NCBI GenBank assembly: GCA_003134755.1 | Contig: PLCK01000247.1 | Location: forward strand, 3,622 to 27,492 | Direction: 5' to 3' | Length of the DNA: 23,871 nucleotides | Source of the DNA: Actinomycetota bacterium | GTDB lineage: Bacteria > Actinomycetota > Actinomycetes > Acidothermales > Acidothermaceae | Shown here: piece after piece, positions 1-8,130 of the stretch | Layout: each line of letters opens with the position of its first letter | Numbering within the stretch: the first letter of the stretch is position 1 | Notes under the pieces: model-generated | The model's database searches: none | The model's input: only the letters and a program-made list of their open reading frames with translations | Told to the model about the DNA's origin: nothing | Position numbers and translations under genes: made by a program

Positions 1-627
1 CGAGCCGTAATGCAAGATCGTGCGCTCGTCCGCGATAGTCACGAAGTAGCGCTGGTCGTCGGCCGTACCCTGGCCGAGATTCTCGAGGTCACCCGTCACC
101 TGGACGCCGCGCACGAACATGTCGGGGGCAGCGAGGCCGTTGATGTAGTCGACACCAACGCGGGCCATGCGGATCATGTGCAGCACGACGGTGCGACAGT
201 CGGTCAGCTCCACGCCGGCGGCATATGCCTCAAGCGGTGATCCGGGCGGCGCCATCAAATACGGCACCACATACATCGTCTTCCCGGCCGAGCCGCCGCG
301 CATCCGCTCCTCGAGAAGCGCGCGCATCTCCGCGGCGTCCCGCCAGTTGTTGTAGACGCCCTTGTCGGCGGGATTGTTGGTGGCGACGATGGTGCGCTCT
401 TCGGAGCGGGCTGTGTCTTTCAGGTAGCTACGGGAGTAGTAGAGACCATCACCGGCTGGCAGGATCTCGCCGGCATCGAGCGATTCCTGGATGAGCCGGT
501 CGTCGTCGGATGCGTCAACCACCTCGACACGCTCTGCGCCGGTCAGCCCCGCCCAGTACCGCACAAAATCTCGGACACTGGCGTTCTTCAGCCCAGCCCG
601 GTCGAGAGCAGCGTCAACATCATGCAT
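1..627 (-). CDS. pckG: Phosphoenolpyruvate carboxykinase (GTP), N-terminal 209 residues, cut by window edge
   Basis: This enzyme converts oxaloacetate plus GTP to phosphoenolpyruvate, GDP and CO2 in the cytosol, the first step of gluconeogenesis. Only the N-terminal third is visible; the reading frame runs off the left edge at the segment ILHYGS, which in this family leads into the conserved GYGGNALLGKKC region. Family landmarks seen: SEERT (residues 75-79, with the substrate-binding Arg78), NNW (93-95) followed by an EMR, and GKTMYVVP (115-122). The ATG at 625-627 is chosen as start; an in-frame stop lies upstream at 676-678, so at most a short TTG-started extension is possible. It is divergent from the xylanase gene. 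The N-terminus is shorter and more divergent than the mycobacterial enzyme I remember. Family assignment is firm. Confidence 0.87.
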   Translation of the reverse strand, partial: MHDVDAALDRAGLKNASVRDFVRYWAGLTGAERVEVVDASDDDRLIQESLDAGEILPAGDGLYYSRSYLKDTARSEERTIVATNNPADKGVYNNWRDAAEMRALLEERMRGGSAGKTMYVVPYLMAPPGSPLEAYAAGVELTDCRTVVLHMIRMARVGVDYINGLAAPDMFVRGVQVTGDLENLGQGTADDQRYFVTIADERTILHYGS

Positions 628-767
628 GCGATTCCAATCCCCATCGAACAATCTCTCGAACCAGCGGAAGAACCGCTAGATGAGATGCCTCACATCGGCT
701 GGACGTCTTGCGCGGGGTCGTTAAACGGCACCAGGTGGGGTTTGCCGTCCCCGGGAAGCCCGATCAC

Positions 768-777
768 CGAAACTTTC
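768..777. promoter_or_regulatory. Second CGAAACTTTC box in the pckG-xylanase intergenic region
   Basis: The same ten bases as in the palindrome at 889-901 occur here, here followed by CGG rather than GG. It lies about 140 bp upstream of pckG and about 60 bp upstream of the xylanase -35. Two copies could allow looping or joint control of both genes. The rest of the 628-954 interval holds the xylanase promoter and no convincing gene. Confidence 0.35.
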
Positions 778-836
778 CGGGAGGTGGTCACTTGGGTCAT
801 ACTCGTAAGGCCACCGATATCGTCCTCCCTGGTGTA

Positions 837-866
837 TTGACGTCACATGCGTAGCGTGTTTACGGT
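837..866 (+). promoter_or_regulatory. Promoter of the xylanase gene (-35 TTGACG, -10 TACGGT)
   Basis: A TTGACG hexamer at 837-842 and TACGGT at 861-866 (TANNNT type) are separated by 18 bp, a good match to a primary-sigma promoter. Transcription would start near 873, upstream of the ribosome binding site at 942-948. This rules against the upstream in-frame ATG at 847 as the xylanase start, because that codon would lie before the transcript begins. Confidence 0.6.
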
Positions 867-888
867 GCAATCGTTCCCGGGAAGAGTT

Positions 889-901
889 CCGAAACTTTCG
901 G
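889..901. promoter_or_regulatory. CGAAACTTTCG-type operator downstream of the xylanase promoter
   Basis: CCGAAACTTTCGG is a perfect inverted repeat (CCGAAA/TTTCGG around one C). It sits just after the predicted transcription start and before the ribosome binding site of the xylanase, a position suited to repression. A related box, CGAAACTTTC, lies at 768-777, nearer the divergent pckG gene. From memory, GAAAnTTTC palindromes occur upstream of several streptomycete xylanase genes; binding by a LacI-type regulator is inference. Confidence 0.55.
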
Positions 902-954
902 ACAGAGCTTCAGGCGCCCCGCCTCGGCTCCCCGCTCTGACGAGGAGGATTGCC

Positions 955-2112
955 ATGAAACTTCGTCTTGCCGTCGTCGGCGCCGCCGGCGTGCTCGTGA
1001 TGTCGGCCGGCGCGGCTGCCGCCAGCACGAGCCACGGATCAAATGACTCGCTCCGTTCGCTTGGCGCCAAAATCGGCCTGCGGATCGGAACTGCGGTCAA
1101 CGCGAACAAACTGAACTCCGATGCCAAGTACACCGAGATCGTGGCCGATCAGTTCAGTACGGTGACGCCCGAGAACGTGATGAAGTGGGACGCGATCGAG
1201 CCGACGCAGGGCACGCTCAACTTCGGGCCAGCCGATCAGCTGGTTACCTTCGCGAAGCAGCACGATCAGCTGGTGCGAGGGCACACCCTGCTGTGGCACA
1301 ACCAGCTCCCGGGCTGGCTGACAGCGGGAGTCGGCGGAGGAACGATCGACAACACCCAGCTGAAGGCAATCTTGAAGAAGCACATCACGGATGAGGTGAC
1401 GCACTTCAAGGGCAAGATCTGGCAGTGGGACGTCGCCAACGAGTTCTTCGCGAACGCTTGGGACCCCCACCCGCTGGCGGACGGCATCAACGGCGATGAC
1501 TTCTGGGTTCAGCATCTGGGCGAGGGGATCGTCGCCGACGCCTTCAGATGGGCGCACGCCGCAGACCCGCACGCGTTGCTCTTCTACAACGACTTCAACA
1601 TCGCCGGCGAAGACGGGACGAACGCCAAGGCCGACGCAGTGCTCGCTTTTGCTGTGAAGCTGAAGCACGCTGGTGTGCCTATCGACGGAATTGGCGATCA
1701 GGGTCACCTCGACACCCAGTTCGGCTTTTCCGGGACCGCAATGACCCAAGACCTCCAGCGCTACGCCGACAACGGCTTCAAGGTGGCGCTCACGGAAGTC
1801 GACGTCCGCACCTTCATCGAGACGACAGACGCCAACCAGACGCCGACCGATCAACTCTCGACGTTCGCGCAGCCTTACGAGTACTCGCAGATGCTCAAGG
1901 CCTGCCTCGCCGTCCGAAGCTGCATCTCTTTCACGGTGTGGGGCTTCGACGACGCGGACTCATGGGTGCCAGGCTTCTTCGTGGGTGAAGGCTACGCCGA
2001 CATCTACGACGTCAACCTGAACCCGAAGCCCGCGTACACCGACCTGCAGCAGGACCTCCAGCTTGCTGCGCACGGTGCGCAGCATCGGACCGGATCGGGA
2101 GCACATTCCTAG
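955..2112 (+). CDS. Secreted endo-1,4-beta-xylanase, GH10 family
   Basis: A 385-residue extracellular glycoside hydrolase family 10 enzyme that cleaves internal beta-1,4 bonds of xylan with retention. The ATG at 955 is preceded by GAGGAGG at 942-948 and begins a clear signal peptide (MKLR, hydrophobic core, AAA-S cleavage near residue 23); an in-frame ATG at 847 would bury that signal and precede the promoter. GH10 landmarks: LWHNQLPGW, WDVANEF with the acid/base Glu163, TEVDV with the nucleophile Glu281, and VWGFDDADSW near the C-terminus. There is no carbohydrate-binding module; the mature protein is the bare catalytic barrel plus a short polar tail. It should feed xylo-oligosaccharides to the cell, and the neighbouring minus-strand operon looks like pentose oxidation. 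It probably has its own operator-controlled promoter. Confidence 0.95.
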   Translation: MKLRLAVVGAAGVLVMSAGAAAASTSHGSNDSLRSLGAKIGLRIGTAVNANKLNSDAKYTEIVADQFSTVTPENVMKWDAIEPTQGTLNFGPADQLVTFAKQHDQLVRGHTLLWHNQLPGWLTAGVGGGTIDNTQLKAILKKHITDEVTHFKGKIWQWDVANEFFANAWDPHPLADGINGDDFWVQHLGEGIVADAFRWAHAADPHALLFYNDFNIAGEDGTNAKADAVLAFAVKLKHAGVPIDGIGDQGHLDTQFGFSGTAMTQDLQRYADNGFKVALTEVDVRTFIETTDANQTPTDQLSTFAQPYEYSQMLKACLAVRSCISFTVWGFDDADSWVPGFFVGEGYADIYDVNLNPKPAYTDLQQDLQLAAHGAQHRTGSGAHS

Positions 2113-2129
2113 CAAGCTCAACGCCCGGA

Positions 2130-2159
2130 GCTGGGGTCCGCGAAGCCGCGGGCCCCAGC
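2130..2159. terminator. Bidirectional hairpin terminator between convergent genes
   Basis: The arms 2130-2142 and 2147-2159 pair over 13 bp with a single G-T wobble around the 4-nt loop AAGC. The hairpin lies between the stop of the xylanase and the stop of the convergent MFS gene. No clear T-tract follows on either strand, as is common in actinobacteria. Confidence 0.75.
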
Positions 2160-2179
2160 ATCCGGCGTCCTTGTAACGC

Positions 2180-3412
2180 CTAGGCGGTGGTGATACGCCG
2201 GGCAAGCCGCCACCAGATCGCGAGCAACACCAAGGCGAGCGCCAGCGCGAACGGCAACAGGGTCCACACTCCTACTCCCTGAGCGATCGCGCCCGCCAGC
2301 CACGAGCACACGGCGCCGCCAATAACCGAGAACCCGTTGATGACGCCTATTGCCGTGGGAACCAGCCGGGACGACGTCAGCCGCGGCACCAACGACATCG
2401 TGGTCGGGAAGATCGGGCCGAGGCAGAAGCCCAACAGCGCGAGCCCGACGCCGGCCAGCGTGGCATCGGGCGCGACCCACGCGAGAGCCGCGCTGGCCGC
2501 GATGCCCAGCAGGCAGGCCGTCGTCATGTTCGCTGCCGTCATCCCGAACCGCCGTACGACCGCGCTGATCACGAAGCGACCGACTGTCAGCCCCAGCCAA
2601 TAGCCGCTGATCGTGTAGCCGGCGAGTACCGCTTTCTGCCCGTAGTGCCCGACCATCAAGCTGAATCCCCAGGTACCGACACCGATCTCGAGTCCTACGT
2701 AGACGGCCAAGAACACTGCGCCGAGCATCACGCCCGGATCGTGCAGAGCCGTACTCAGTAGCCCGCGGCTCGGGAGTGGCGGCGCCTCACCGTATGTAGC
2801 GTCGACTGCATGCATCGCGACGGGGTGCGTCGGGTACATCGTGCCGAAGATCGCGGCCAGCGGAACACAGGCCAGGCCCAACGCCAGCAACACCGTCGTC
2901 CAAGCCACCGACGTCAGCATCGACGCGGCGAGCACGGGACCAAGCAACGCGCCGACGCCGAAGAAGGCGTGCAGCCGGTTGAGCAGGGTCGTCGCGTCGG
3001 ACTGCGTACTGAGAAAAGCATTGAGAACCGACTCGAGCAGACCGATGCCGTAGCCCATGACGGTCTGCACGACGATCACGTAGACGACGAACGGCGGACG
3101 CACGCCCGTGTAGATGCCGGCAAGTGCGAAAAGGCTGGCACCGAAGGCGAGGGTGCGTCGGGTGCCGATGCGGTGCAGCAACGGCCCAGCCGTCGCTCCA
3201 GCGAGCATGAAGCCCGCAGAGAACGTGAAGAACGTGATGCCGACCGTTGCTTTGTTGACGCCATAGTCGACGATCTGGGCCGGCAACAGAACCCCGCCGA
3301 CGCCCGCGCTGATGCCGACGAGGACGAACGCTGCGTACGCCGCAATGATCGGCGGACGGCGAACAGTCTGATCCACGTTTGACAGCATGTCGTGCGAACC
3401 CGGCGAAGTCAT
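2180..3412 (-). CDS. MFS sugar permease, fucose/glucose:H+ symporter-like
   Basis: A 410-residue inner-membrane carrier with about 12 hydrophobic segments in two halves. The loop after segment 2 carries the MFS-type basic motif (HRIGTRR). The stretch ESVLNAFLS followed by LNRLHAFFGVGALLGP resembles the FHS group (FucP, GlcP-type sugar symporters). It is the last gene of the minus-strand operon, 19 nt after the FAH-family gene, with AAAGG upstream of its ATG. Its position suggests import of a pentose, sugar acid or short oligosaccharide for the pathway encoded upstream; the substrate is inferred. Met9 is a possible alternative start. Confidence 0.85.
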   Translation of the reverse strand: MTSPGSHDMLSNVDQTVRRPPIIAAYAAFVLVGISAGVGGVLLPAQIVDYGVNKATVGITFFTFSAGFMLAGATAGPLLHRIGTRRTLAFGASLFALAGIYTGVRPPFVVYVIVVQTVMGYGIGLLESVLNAFLSTQSDATTLLNRLHAFFGVGALLGPVLAASMLTSVAWTTVLLALGLACVPLAAIFGTMYPTHPVAMHAVDATYGEAPPLPSRGLLSTALHDPGVMLGAVFLAVYVGLEIGVGTWGFSLMVGHYGQKAVLAGYTISGYWLGLTVGRFVISAVVRRFGMTAANMTTACLLGIAASAALAWVAPDATLAGVGLALLGFCLGPIFPTTMSLVPRLTSSRLVPTAIGVINGFSVIGGAVCSWLAGAIAQGVGVWTLLPFALALALVLLAIWWRLARRITTA

Positions 3413-3431
3413 AACGCCTTTCGCGTCGGCG

Positions 3432-4316
3432 TCACCACGCGCCGTCGGCCGGCGGCAATCCCTCGACGGTTGGGTTCGTCAGCTCGCCGAGATCGCCGAT
3501 CCGGATAGACACCACGTCGCCGGCCGAGAGGGTGAAGTCATGGTCGGGAACAAGCGGCGTGCCGGTAGAGAGAACCAGTCCATCGGGAAACACGTCGGCA
3601 CGGAACAGGTACTCGGACAGCACGTCGACGCGTCTGCGCAACAACGTGGTCGACGATCTACCCGACCAGGCGAGCTCTCCACCGCGCCAGATGTCGAGTT
3701 CAATGTCGAGGTCGTACGGATCGACCACCTCGGAGGCGAGGATTATCGAAGGACCGACCGCACACGCGCCGAGGTAGACCTTCGCCTGCGGGAGGTACAA
3801 CGGGTTGTCGCCCTCGATCGTGCGCGAACTCACGTCGTTGCAGATCGTCCACCCGAACACCTCGCCGTCCGGACGCAAGGCAACGCCGAGTTCTGGCTCC
3901 GGCACGTTCCACGCCGAGTCGGCACGCACCGAGATCGACTGTCCAGGGCCGCGCACTCGCCAGCCCACGGACTTGAAGAAGAGCTCGGGTCGATCCGCGT
4001 CGTAAACCCGCTGATAGATGTCCGGGTTGACACTCTCGTCCATCCGGGCCTGCCGCGATTGCTCGTACGTCACACCCGCCGCCCAAACCTCGGTGTCACG
4101 GTCGATGGGGGCGAGCAGTTCAGCCCTGGCCCAGACCGAGCCCGCGGCGGTGGTGTCGATCAGAGCGGACAGCTCGGCGGCGCGCAGAATGTCGGCCAGC
4201 CCCACGCCGTCCGCCATAACCGCGGGCTCGACGATGTCCCGCGAGTACAACAGCCACCGCACGGCACCCTGCACGTCGCGTCGCCGCTCGATGCGCGCCG
4301 AGGAGACGCCCGTCAT
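3432..4316 (-). CDS. FAH-family enzyme, probable 2-keto-3-deoxypentonate dehydratase
   Basis: A 294-residue fumarylacetoacetate hydrolase-fold protein. The metal-binding triad typical of the family is visible: Glu140 and Glu142 in PEPELG and Asp161 in CNDVSSR. The segment GVTYEQSRQARMDES (81-95) and RVYDADRPELFFK are, as I recall, typical of 2-keto-3-deoxy-arabinonate/xylonate dehydratases of the Sulfolobus and Caulobacter XylX type. These dehydrate the keto-deoxy acid to 2-oxoglutarate semialdehyde. The ATG at 4316 overlaps the stop of the aldehyde dehydrogenase (ATGA), implying translational coupling with the enzyme that would take its product. A longer in-frame ORF upstream only overlaps the dehydrogenase and is rejected. 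Other FAH activities, such as acylpyruvate hydrolysis, remain possible. Confidence 0.85.
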   Translation of the reverse strand: MTGVSSARIERRRDVQGAVRWLLYSRDIVEPAVMADGVGLADILRAAELSALIDTTAAGSVWARAELLAPIDRDTEVWAAGVTYEQSRQARMDESVNPDIYQRVYDADRPELFFKSVGWRVRGPGQSISVRADSAWNVPEPELGVALRPDGEVFGWTICNDVSSRTIEGDNPLYLPQAKVYLGACAVGPSIILASEVVDPYDLDIELDIWRGGELAWSGRSSTTLLRRRVDVLSEYLFRADVFPDGLVLSTGTPLVPDHDFTLSAGDVVSIRIGDLGELTNPTVEGLPPADGAW

Positions 4317-5776
4317 CGCAACTCCAGTGGCAGCAACGACGTCGGCATGGCCTGGTAGGCGACCGGCCTGAGGAAGCGAGTGATTGCTTCGGCGCCAACC
4401 GATGTGTGCTGCACATCGGTTGTTGCGGGAAAGGGCCCGCCGTGGTGTTGCGCGGGTGTCACCGCGACACCGGTCGGCCACCCGTTCCACACCACGCGGC
4501 CGGCTATTCGCGTCAGCCTCTCGACGAGAGCTGCGGCCACCTCGTCGTCTTCGTCGCCATGCACGCAGGCGACCAGGCAGCCGTGCAACCGGTCGGCCAA
4601 CGCGAGGGCTTCGTCGGCAGCGTCGTATTCGACGAGCAGCCCAACAGGCCCGAAGCATTCGGTCTCGATGGCGTCGACGTGGGCGAGTGCCTCAGATACC
4701 GACAGCGAGACCAGCCCGGGGCTCACGAACCACGACTGCACTGCATCCGGCTGGGGGCCTGATACAACCCGGGCGCCAGGGATACCCGCAAGGAGCGCGC
4801 GCCGTTTCTCGAAGAGATCGTGAACCCCTGGCGCAAGCAAGGGCGCGGGCGGTGACGACGCGATCAGCTCCGACACTGTCTCGCGCAGCCCCGAACCCGA
4901 CGGCACCACCAAGATGCTCGGGTTCGTGCAGAACTGCCCGTTGCGCAACAGCAGCGAGGCCACGTATTCGGATGCCAGCGCACCACCTCGACCGGCGGCC
5001 TTGGGCGACACGAATACCGGATTCACGCTGCCAAGTTCGCCATAGAACGGAATCGGATTGGCGCGGTTCGCCGCCAGTTGGCTCAATGCTCGACCAGCCG
5101 CAAACGACCCGGTGAACGCGGCAGCCGCGATCCGATGGTCGACAACGAGGTCGCGGCCCGCTTCGAAACCCCTTACCAGGCCGAAGATTCCAATCGGCAG
5201 GCCGTGCTCGCGTAGTACGCCCGAGATGTGGCGACCGATTTCCTCTGACAACTGCGGATGAGCGGGGTGCGCCTTCACGACGACGACGCAGCCCGCGCCG
5301 AGAGCGGCCGCTGTGTCGCCGCCGGCCACGCCGAAGGCGAACGGAAAGTTGCTGGCGGCGTAGACGGCAACCGGCCCGACCGGTACCCGCGTGCGGCGTA
5401 GATCGGGATGCCCCGTCGGCAGCGGTTCGGTCGAAGCCAGATCGATCCGGACGCCGAGGTAGCTGCCGTCATCGACCTGATCGGCGATCTGGCGCAGTTG
5501 AAACGTCGTGCGCCCGACCTCGCCGGCAAGGGAGTCGACGCCGAGAGCGGTCTCGTCGTCGGCAAGCTGCGCAAGGCGCCCGCGGTCGGCGTCCAAGGCA
5601 GTACCGATAGCCCGTAAGACGTCAGCCCGATCGCGACGGGTAGTCGACCGCCACTCACTGGCCGCAGCGGCCGCGGCATCAAGGGTTTGCTCGAACTCCT
5701 GTGGTGCGGTATCCGGCAGATCGGGACCGAAATACTGACCAGCGCGCGGATTGAAGGACCGACTCGATCCGCCCAC
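4313..5776 (-). CDS. Aldehyde dehydrogenase, 2-oxoglutarate-semialdehyde (2,5-dioxovalerate) type
   Basis: A 487-residue NAD(P)+-dependent aldehyde dehydrogenase. Catalytic features: Asn143 in ASNFPFAFG, Lys168, Glu247 in ELGSVNP and the nucleophile Cys283 in NGQFCTNPS. The opening SFNPRAGQ and the ELGSVNP/GQFCTNP motifs match the branch containing 2-oxoglutarate semialdehyde dehydrogenases of non-phosphorylating pentose and glucarate/galactarate pathways. It would make 2-oxoglutarate for the TCA cycle. It starts at GTG 5776 and is first in an operon with the FAH-family enzyme and the MFS permease. The sugar dehydrogenase, lactonase and aldonate dehydratase needed upstream are not in this window. 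No sharp promoter is visible in the 71-bp gap before it, so read-through from the lipoprotein genes is possible. Confidence 0.88.
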   Translation of the reverse strand: MGGSSRSFNPRAGQYFGPDLPDTAPQEFEQTLDAAAAAASEWRSTTRRDRADVLRAIGTALDADRGRLAQLADDETALGVDSLAGEVGRTTFQLRQIADQVDDGSYLGVRIDLASTEPLPTGHPDLRRTRVPVGPVAVYAASNFPFAFGVAGGDTAAALGAGCVVVVKAHPAHPQLSEEIGRHISGVLREHGLPIGIFGLVRGFEAGRDLVVDHRIAAAAFTGSFAAGRALSQLAANRANPIPFYGELGSVNPVFVSPKAAGRGGALASEYVASLLLRNGQFCTNPSILVVPSGSGLRETVSELIASSPPAPLLAPGVHDLFEKRRALLAGIPGARVVSGPQPDAVQSWFVSPGLVSLSVSEALAHVDAIETECFGPVGLLVEYDAADEALALADRLHGCLVACVHGDEDDEVAAALVERLTRIAGRVVWNGWPTGVAVTPAQHHGGPFPATTDVQHTSVGAEAITRFLRPVAYQAMPTSLLPLELR

Positions 5777-5847
5777 GCGACACCCGCCTATTCCGACTCG
5801 GTCAGGCTTACGCCGGGCAGGATATCTGGCTGGCCGTCGCGGGACGT

Positions 5848-6432
5848 CTAGGGCAGCCGGGCGGCGACCGCTCTAGCCGCGGCTTGCATCGGCTGGAGGT
5901 CCTGCGCGGGGTCGTTCAGCAGCACCAAGTTGATGTCGACCCAGACGTTGCCCTTGCGCACGAAGATGTTGCCGTCTTCCTGATCGCATTCGTCGCCGAT
6001 GCCGCTGACCGTCTTGAACGGGTGGCCGAGGGTGTCGCGATCGATATCGAGTGCCTTCTTGGCACCGTCGCCGACGATCACTTCGACCTGCGCGGTCGGG
6101 CCTGACGGGTCGCCGGTGTACTGGCACAAGGTCTTGACGCCGCCAGACCCTGCATCGGTCGCGGCTTGTAGCTTCGTGCCGGCCAGCGTGTCGGCTTCGC
6201 TCTTGGTGAGCAGTGCGCATGGGTCCGGTGCGGCCGCGAGTGACGCCGGTGCGCTCCCCCCCGAACTCGCAGCAGCAACAACACTCGCCGCGACCGGTGC
6301 TGGTGACGCGGTGACGGTCGTGGTCACTGTGACCGTCGCCGCAGGTGTTGCATTGGTCGACTTCGAGCATGCAGCGAGAGCGAATACAGCCACTGCGATG
6401 GTGGCCACCGTGGGGATGACCCGGTTCGTCAT
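5848..6432 (-). CDS. Exported lipoprotein, DUF3558-like
   Basis: A 194-residue predicted lipoprotein. The ATG at 6432 has AAGGA upstream at proper distance, giving a short signal peptide with lipobox ALAAC (lipid Cys22). A Thr/Ala/Ser-rich linker follows to about residue 70. The globular part begins DPCALLTKSEADTLAG and has a second Cys in LCQYT and a third in DECDQ, the pattern of DUF3558-like actinobacterial lipoproteins. Function is unknown; the fold is expected on the outer face of the membrane. It lies 19 nt after another lipoprotein gene, so the two are likely co-transcribed. The longer upstream ORF overlaps that gene and is not used. Confidence 0.8.
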   Translation of the reverse strand: MTNRVIPTVATIAVAVFALAACSKSTNATPAATVTVTTTVTASPAPVAASVVAAASSGGSAPASLAAAPDPCALLTKSEADTLAGTKLQAATDAGSGGVKTLCQYTGDPSGPTAQVEVIVGDGAKKALDIDRDTLGHPFKTVSGIGDECDQEDGNIFVRKGNVWVDINLVLLNDPAQDLQPMQAAARAVAARLP

Positions 6433-6451
6433 GCGCGTCCTTGTCTTGTCG

Positions 6452-8023
6452 TTATCCAGAGCACAGCGGGACATCGGGCACGACCTGTGAGCGGTGCAGC
6501 AGGTTCGTACTCGTCTCGAGGGAGTACTCGTACTTGGCCCCAGGCAACAAATCCTTGAGGATCGGTATCGCCTCGGCCGATAACTCCAGGCCGACGCCAG
6601 CGCTGCCCTTGAGGTCGAGCGTTGCGCCTTTACATCGGGCAAGATTTGCGCCGAGCGACGATCCATTCGTCACGCCAAGGTCGATGATCACGCCAGTGAA
6701 CGGGCCGGCGCTGAGCGACGCGACACCCACCCCGAGCATGAACTTCATCTCGAGCGCGAACACGATGCCGCTCGGGCCGAGTGTGATGCCCGTGATGCTG
6801 TCGAGAATGCTCTGCTTGACGGTGAACGTCGGAGTCATGAGCTTGTCGCCATCGAAGCCGATGGGCCCGGCGAGCCCCCAGATGCCGGTTGCGACCAGGG
6901 TCGAATTGTTGCCGGTGATCGCAGTCTCGACACTGAACTTGAATGAGACTTTGAAGTTCATGGGCAGACCTGCGGTCGCGGGCGACGGCGGAATCTCAAT
7001 GTTCGCCTCGACCGGTATCTCGATCTTGATCTTCTCGTTGTCCGCCGAGCCGCCGGCCGCGCCGGCCTGCAAGCTGACCGTCAGACCGGTGATGCCGGTG
7101 ATCTCGAACCCGCTGTGCGTCGTCTGACCGTTCTTGATGCTGTCGATGCCGTGAAAGCGCAGGTTGTCGGTGTCGAACGCGACGTTGATGCCGACCTTGA
7201 GGGCGCCGTCTCGCTCCACGCCAAGACTGAGCTTGTTGGCTTCGACTGAGGGCGACAGCGTCCACTCGCCGACCTTGACTTCAACACTCGAGTCGGACGC
7301 GAGTGGCAGCGTGCCACCCGCAGGCCCGGCGTCCGGCACGTTGGGCTCTTGTCTTGCGGGGCCTTGCAACGCCAGTGCGGCCGGCTCCGCAATGAACGCG
7401 CGCGTGCCCCGATAGCCGGACGGCGAGATGTTGACCGACGGCAGGTCGTTTGCCTTCGGAGTCGACTGCGCCCAGGGCAGGTCGGGAATCACCTGGTAGC
7501 TCACCGCCGATGCCGGCACCGGCTGGTCGACGTCGATCGAACCGTTCTTGATCACGTCGGTGAGGTTGATCGGCGCGAGCGTCACGATGCGGGAGTCACC
7601 ATCGTCGTGGATCGCGTTGACCCGACCGGCAGCGACGCTGGTCAGCAACATGACCGACCCGACCTTCAGCTTGTCGGCTCCTGGCGCCGACTTGGCGATC
7701 GTCCAGACCAGGCTGTTCGCGCTTGCTGAACGAATCGACGACGCACCGCCGCCGACGACAACGACGTCCGGCTGATAGTCGGCACCCGTCGCGTTGGCGC
7801 CGTAGCCGTAGGTCTTGCCGGCCGCGTTGAGCGGGCCGGCAGGTACCGTCGCAGTCGAAATCACCGGCGCGCTGGCACTCGCGATGGCACTGGTCGCAGT
7901 GCTTGTACTCCCAACAATCGGCTGGGACGCCGAGTGGTGGCCGCTGCACCCGGCGACCAGGGTGGTCACCACGGCCAACGAGCCAACTGCCCGCCACCAG
8001 ACGGTCGGGGTCCGACGTTGCAT
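6452..8023 (-). CDS. Large exported lipoprotein of unknown function
   Basis: A 523-residue protein with a signal peptide and lipobox LVAGC (Cys26), then a Ser/Ala/Thr linker. Residues about 75-165 form a compact region with alternating hydrophobic strands (VWTIAKSAPGADKLKVGSV, RIVTLAPINLTDVI). The remainder, about 230-480, is rich in Gly and beta-strand-like alternation (VEVKVGEWTLSP, KIKIEIPVEANIEI, FKVSFKFSVETA), suggesting a large beta sandwich or elongated beta protein. I recognise no catalytic motif. It is upstream of, and probably co-transcribed with, the smaller lipoprotein. The ATG at 8023 lacks a clear Shine-Dalgarno. Both may form a cell-surface complex; that is speculation. Confidence 0.75.
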   Translation of the reverse strand: MQRRTPTVWWRAVGSLAVVTTLVAGCSGHHSASQPIVGSTSTATSAIASASAPVISTATVPAGPLNAAGKTYGYGANATGADYQPDVVVVGGGASSIRSASANSLVWTIAKSAPGADKLKVGSVMLLTSVAAGRVNAIHDDGDSRIVTLAPINLTDVIKNGSIDVDQPVPASAVSYQVIPDLPWAQSTPKANDLPSVNISPSGYRGTRAFIAEPAALALQGPARQEPNVPDAGPAGGTLPLASDSSVEVKVGEWTLSPSVEANKLSLGVERDGALKVGINVAFDTDNLRFHGIDSIKNGQTTHSGFEITGITGLTVSLQAGAAGGSADNEKIKIEIPVEANIEIPPSPATAGLPMNFKVSFKFSVETAITGNNSTLVATGIWGLAGPIGFDGDKLMTPTFTVKQSILDSITGITLGPSGIVFALEMKFMLGVGVASLSAGPFTGVIIDLGVTNGSSLGANLARCKGATLDLKGSAGVGLELSAEAIPILKDLLPGAKYEYSLETSTNLLHRSQVVPDVPLCSG

Positions 8024-8130
8024 GACGCGGATTAGACCAGAGATCCGTAACGGCGCGGTAACGCGTCAGCAAAGGGACCGATCTGGCCCGTCTTGGCGAT
8101 CCCACGGCCAGCTCGGCGAAGAGCGCCGCG

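Noticed and set aside
847..954. Extended N-terminus of the xylanase (ATG at 847)
   Set aside because: It would start before the predicted transcription start and hide the signal peptide; ATG 955 has GAGGAGG and a proper signal sequence.
1039..1854. 271-residue minus-strand ORF
   Set aside because: Antisense shadow of the xylanase reading frame.
2067..2080. Two TGCGCA words at the end of the xylanase gene as operators
   Set aside because: They lie inside coding sequence, where Ala codons make this word common; there is no intergenic context.
3387..4358. 323-residue plus-strand ORF
   Set aside because: Antisense to the FAH-family gene; Arg/Gly-rich with no family match, a typical high-GC shadow frame.
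8083..8111. Hairpin after the aldolase gene as a terminator
   Set aside because: The arms pair imperfectly with a bulge and a 12-nt loop, and no T-tract follows; not convincing.
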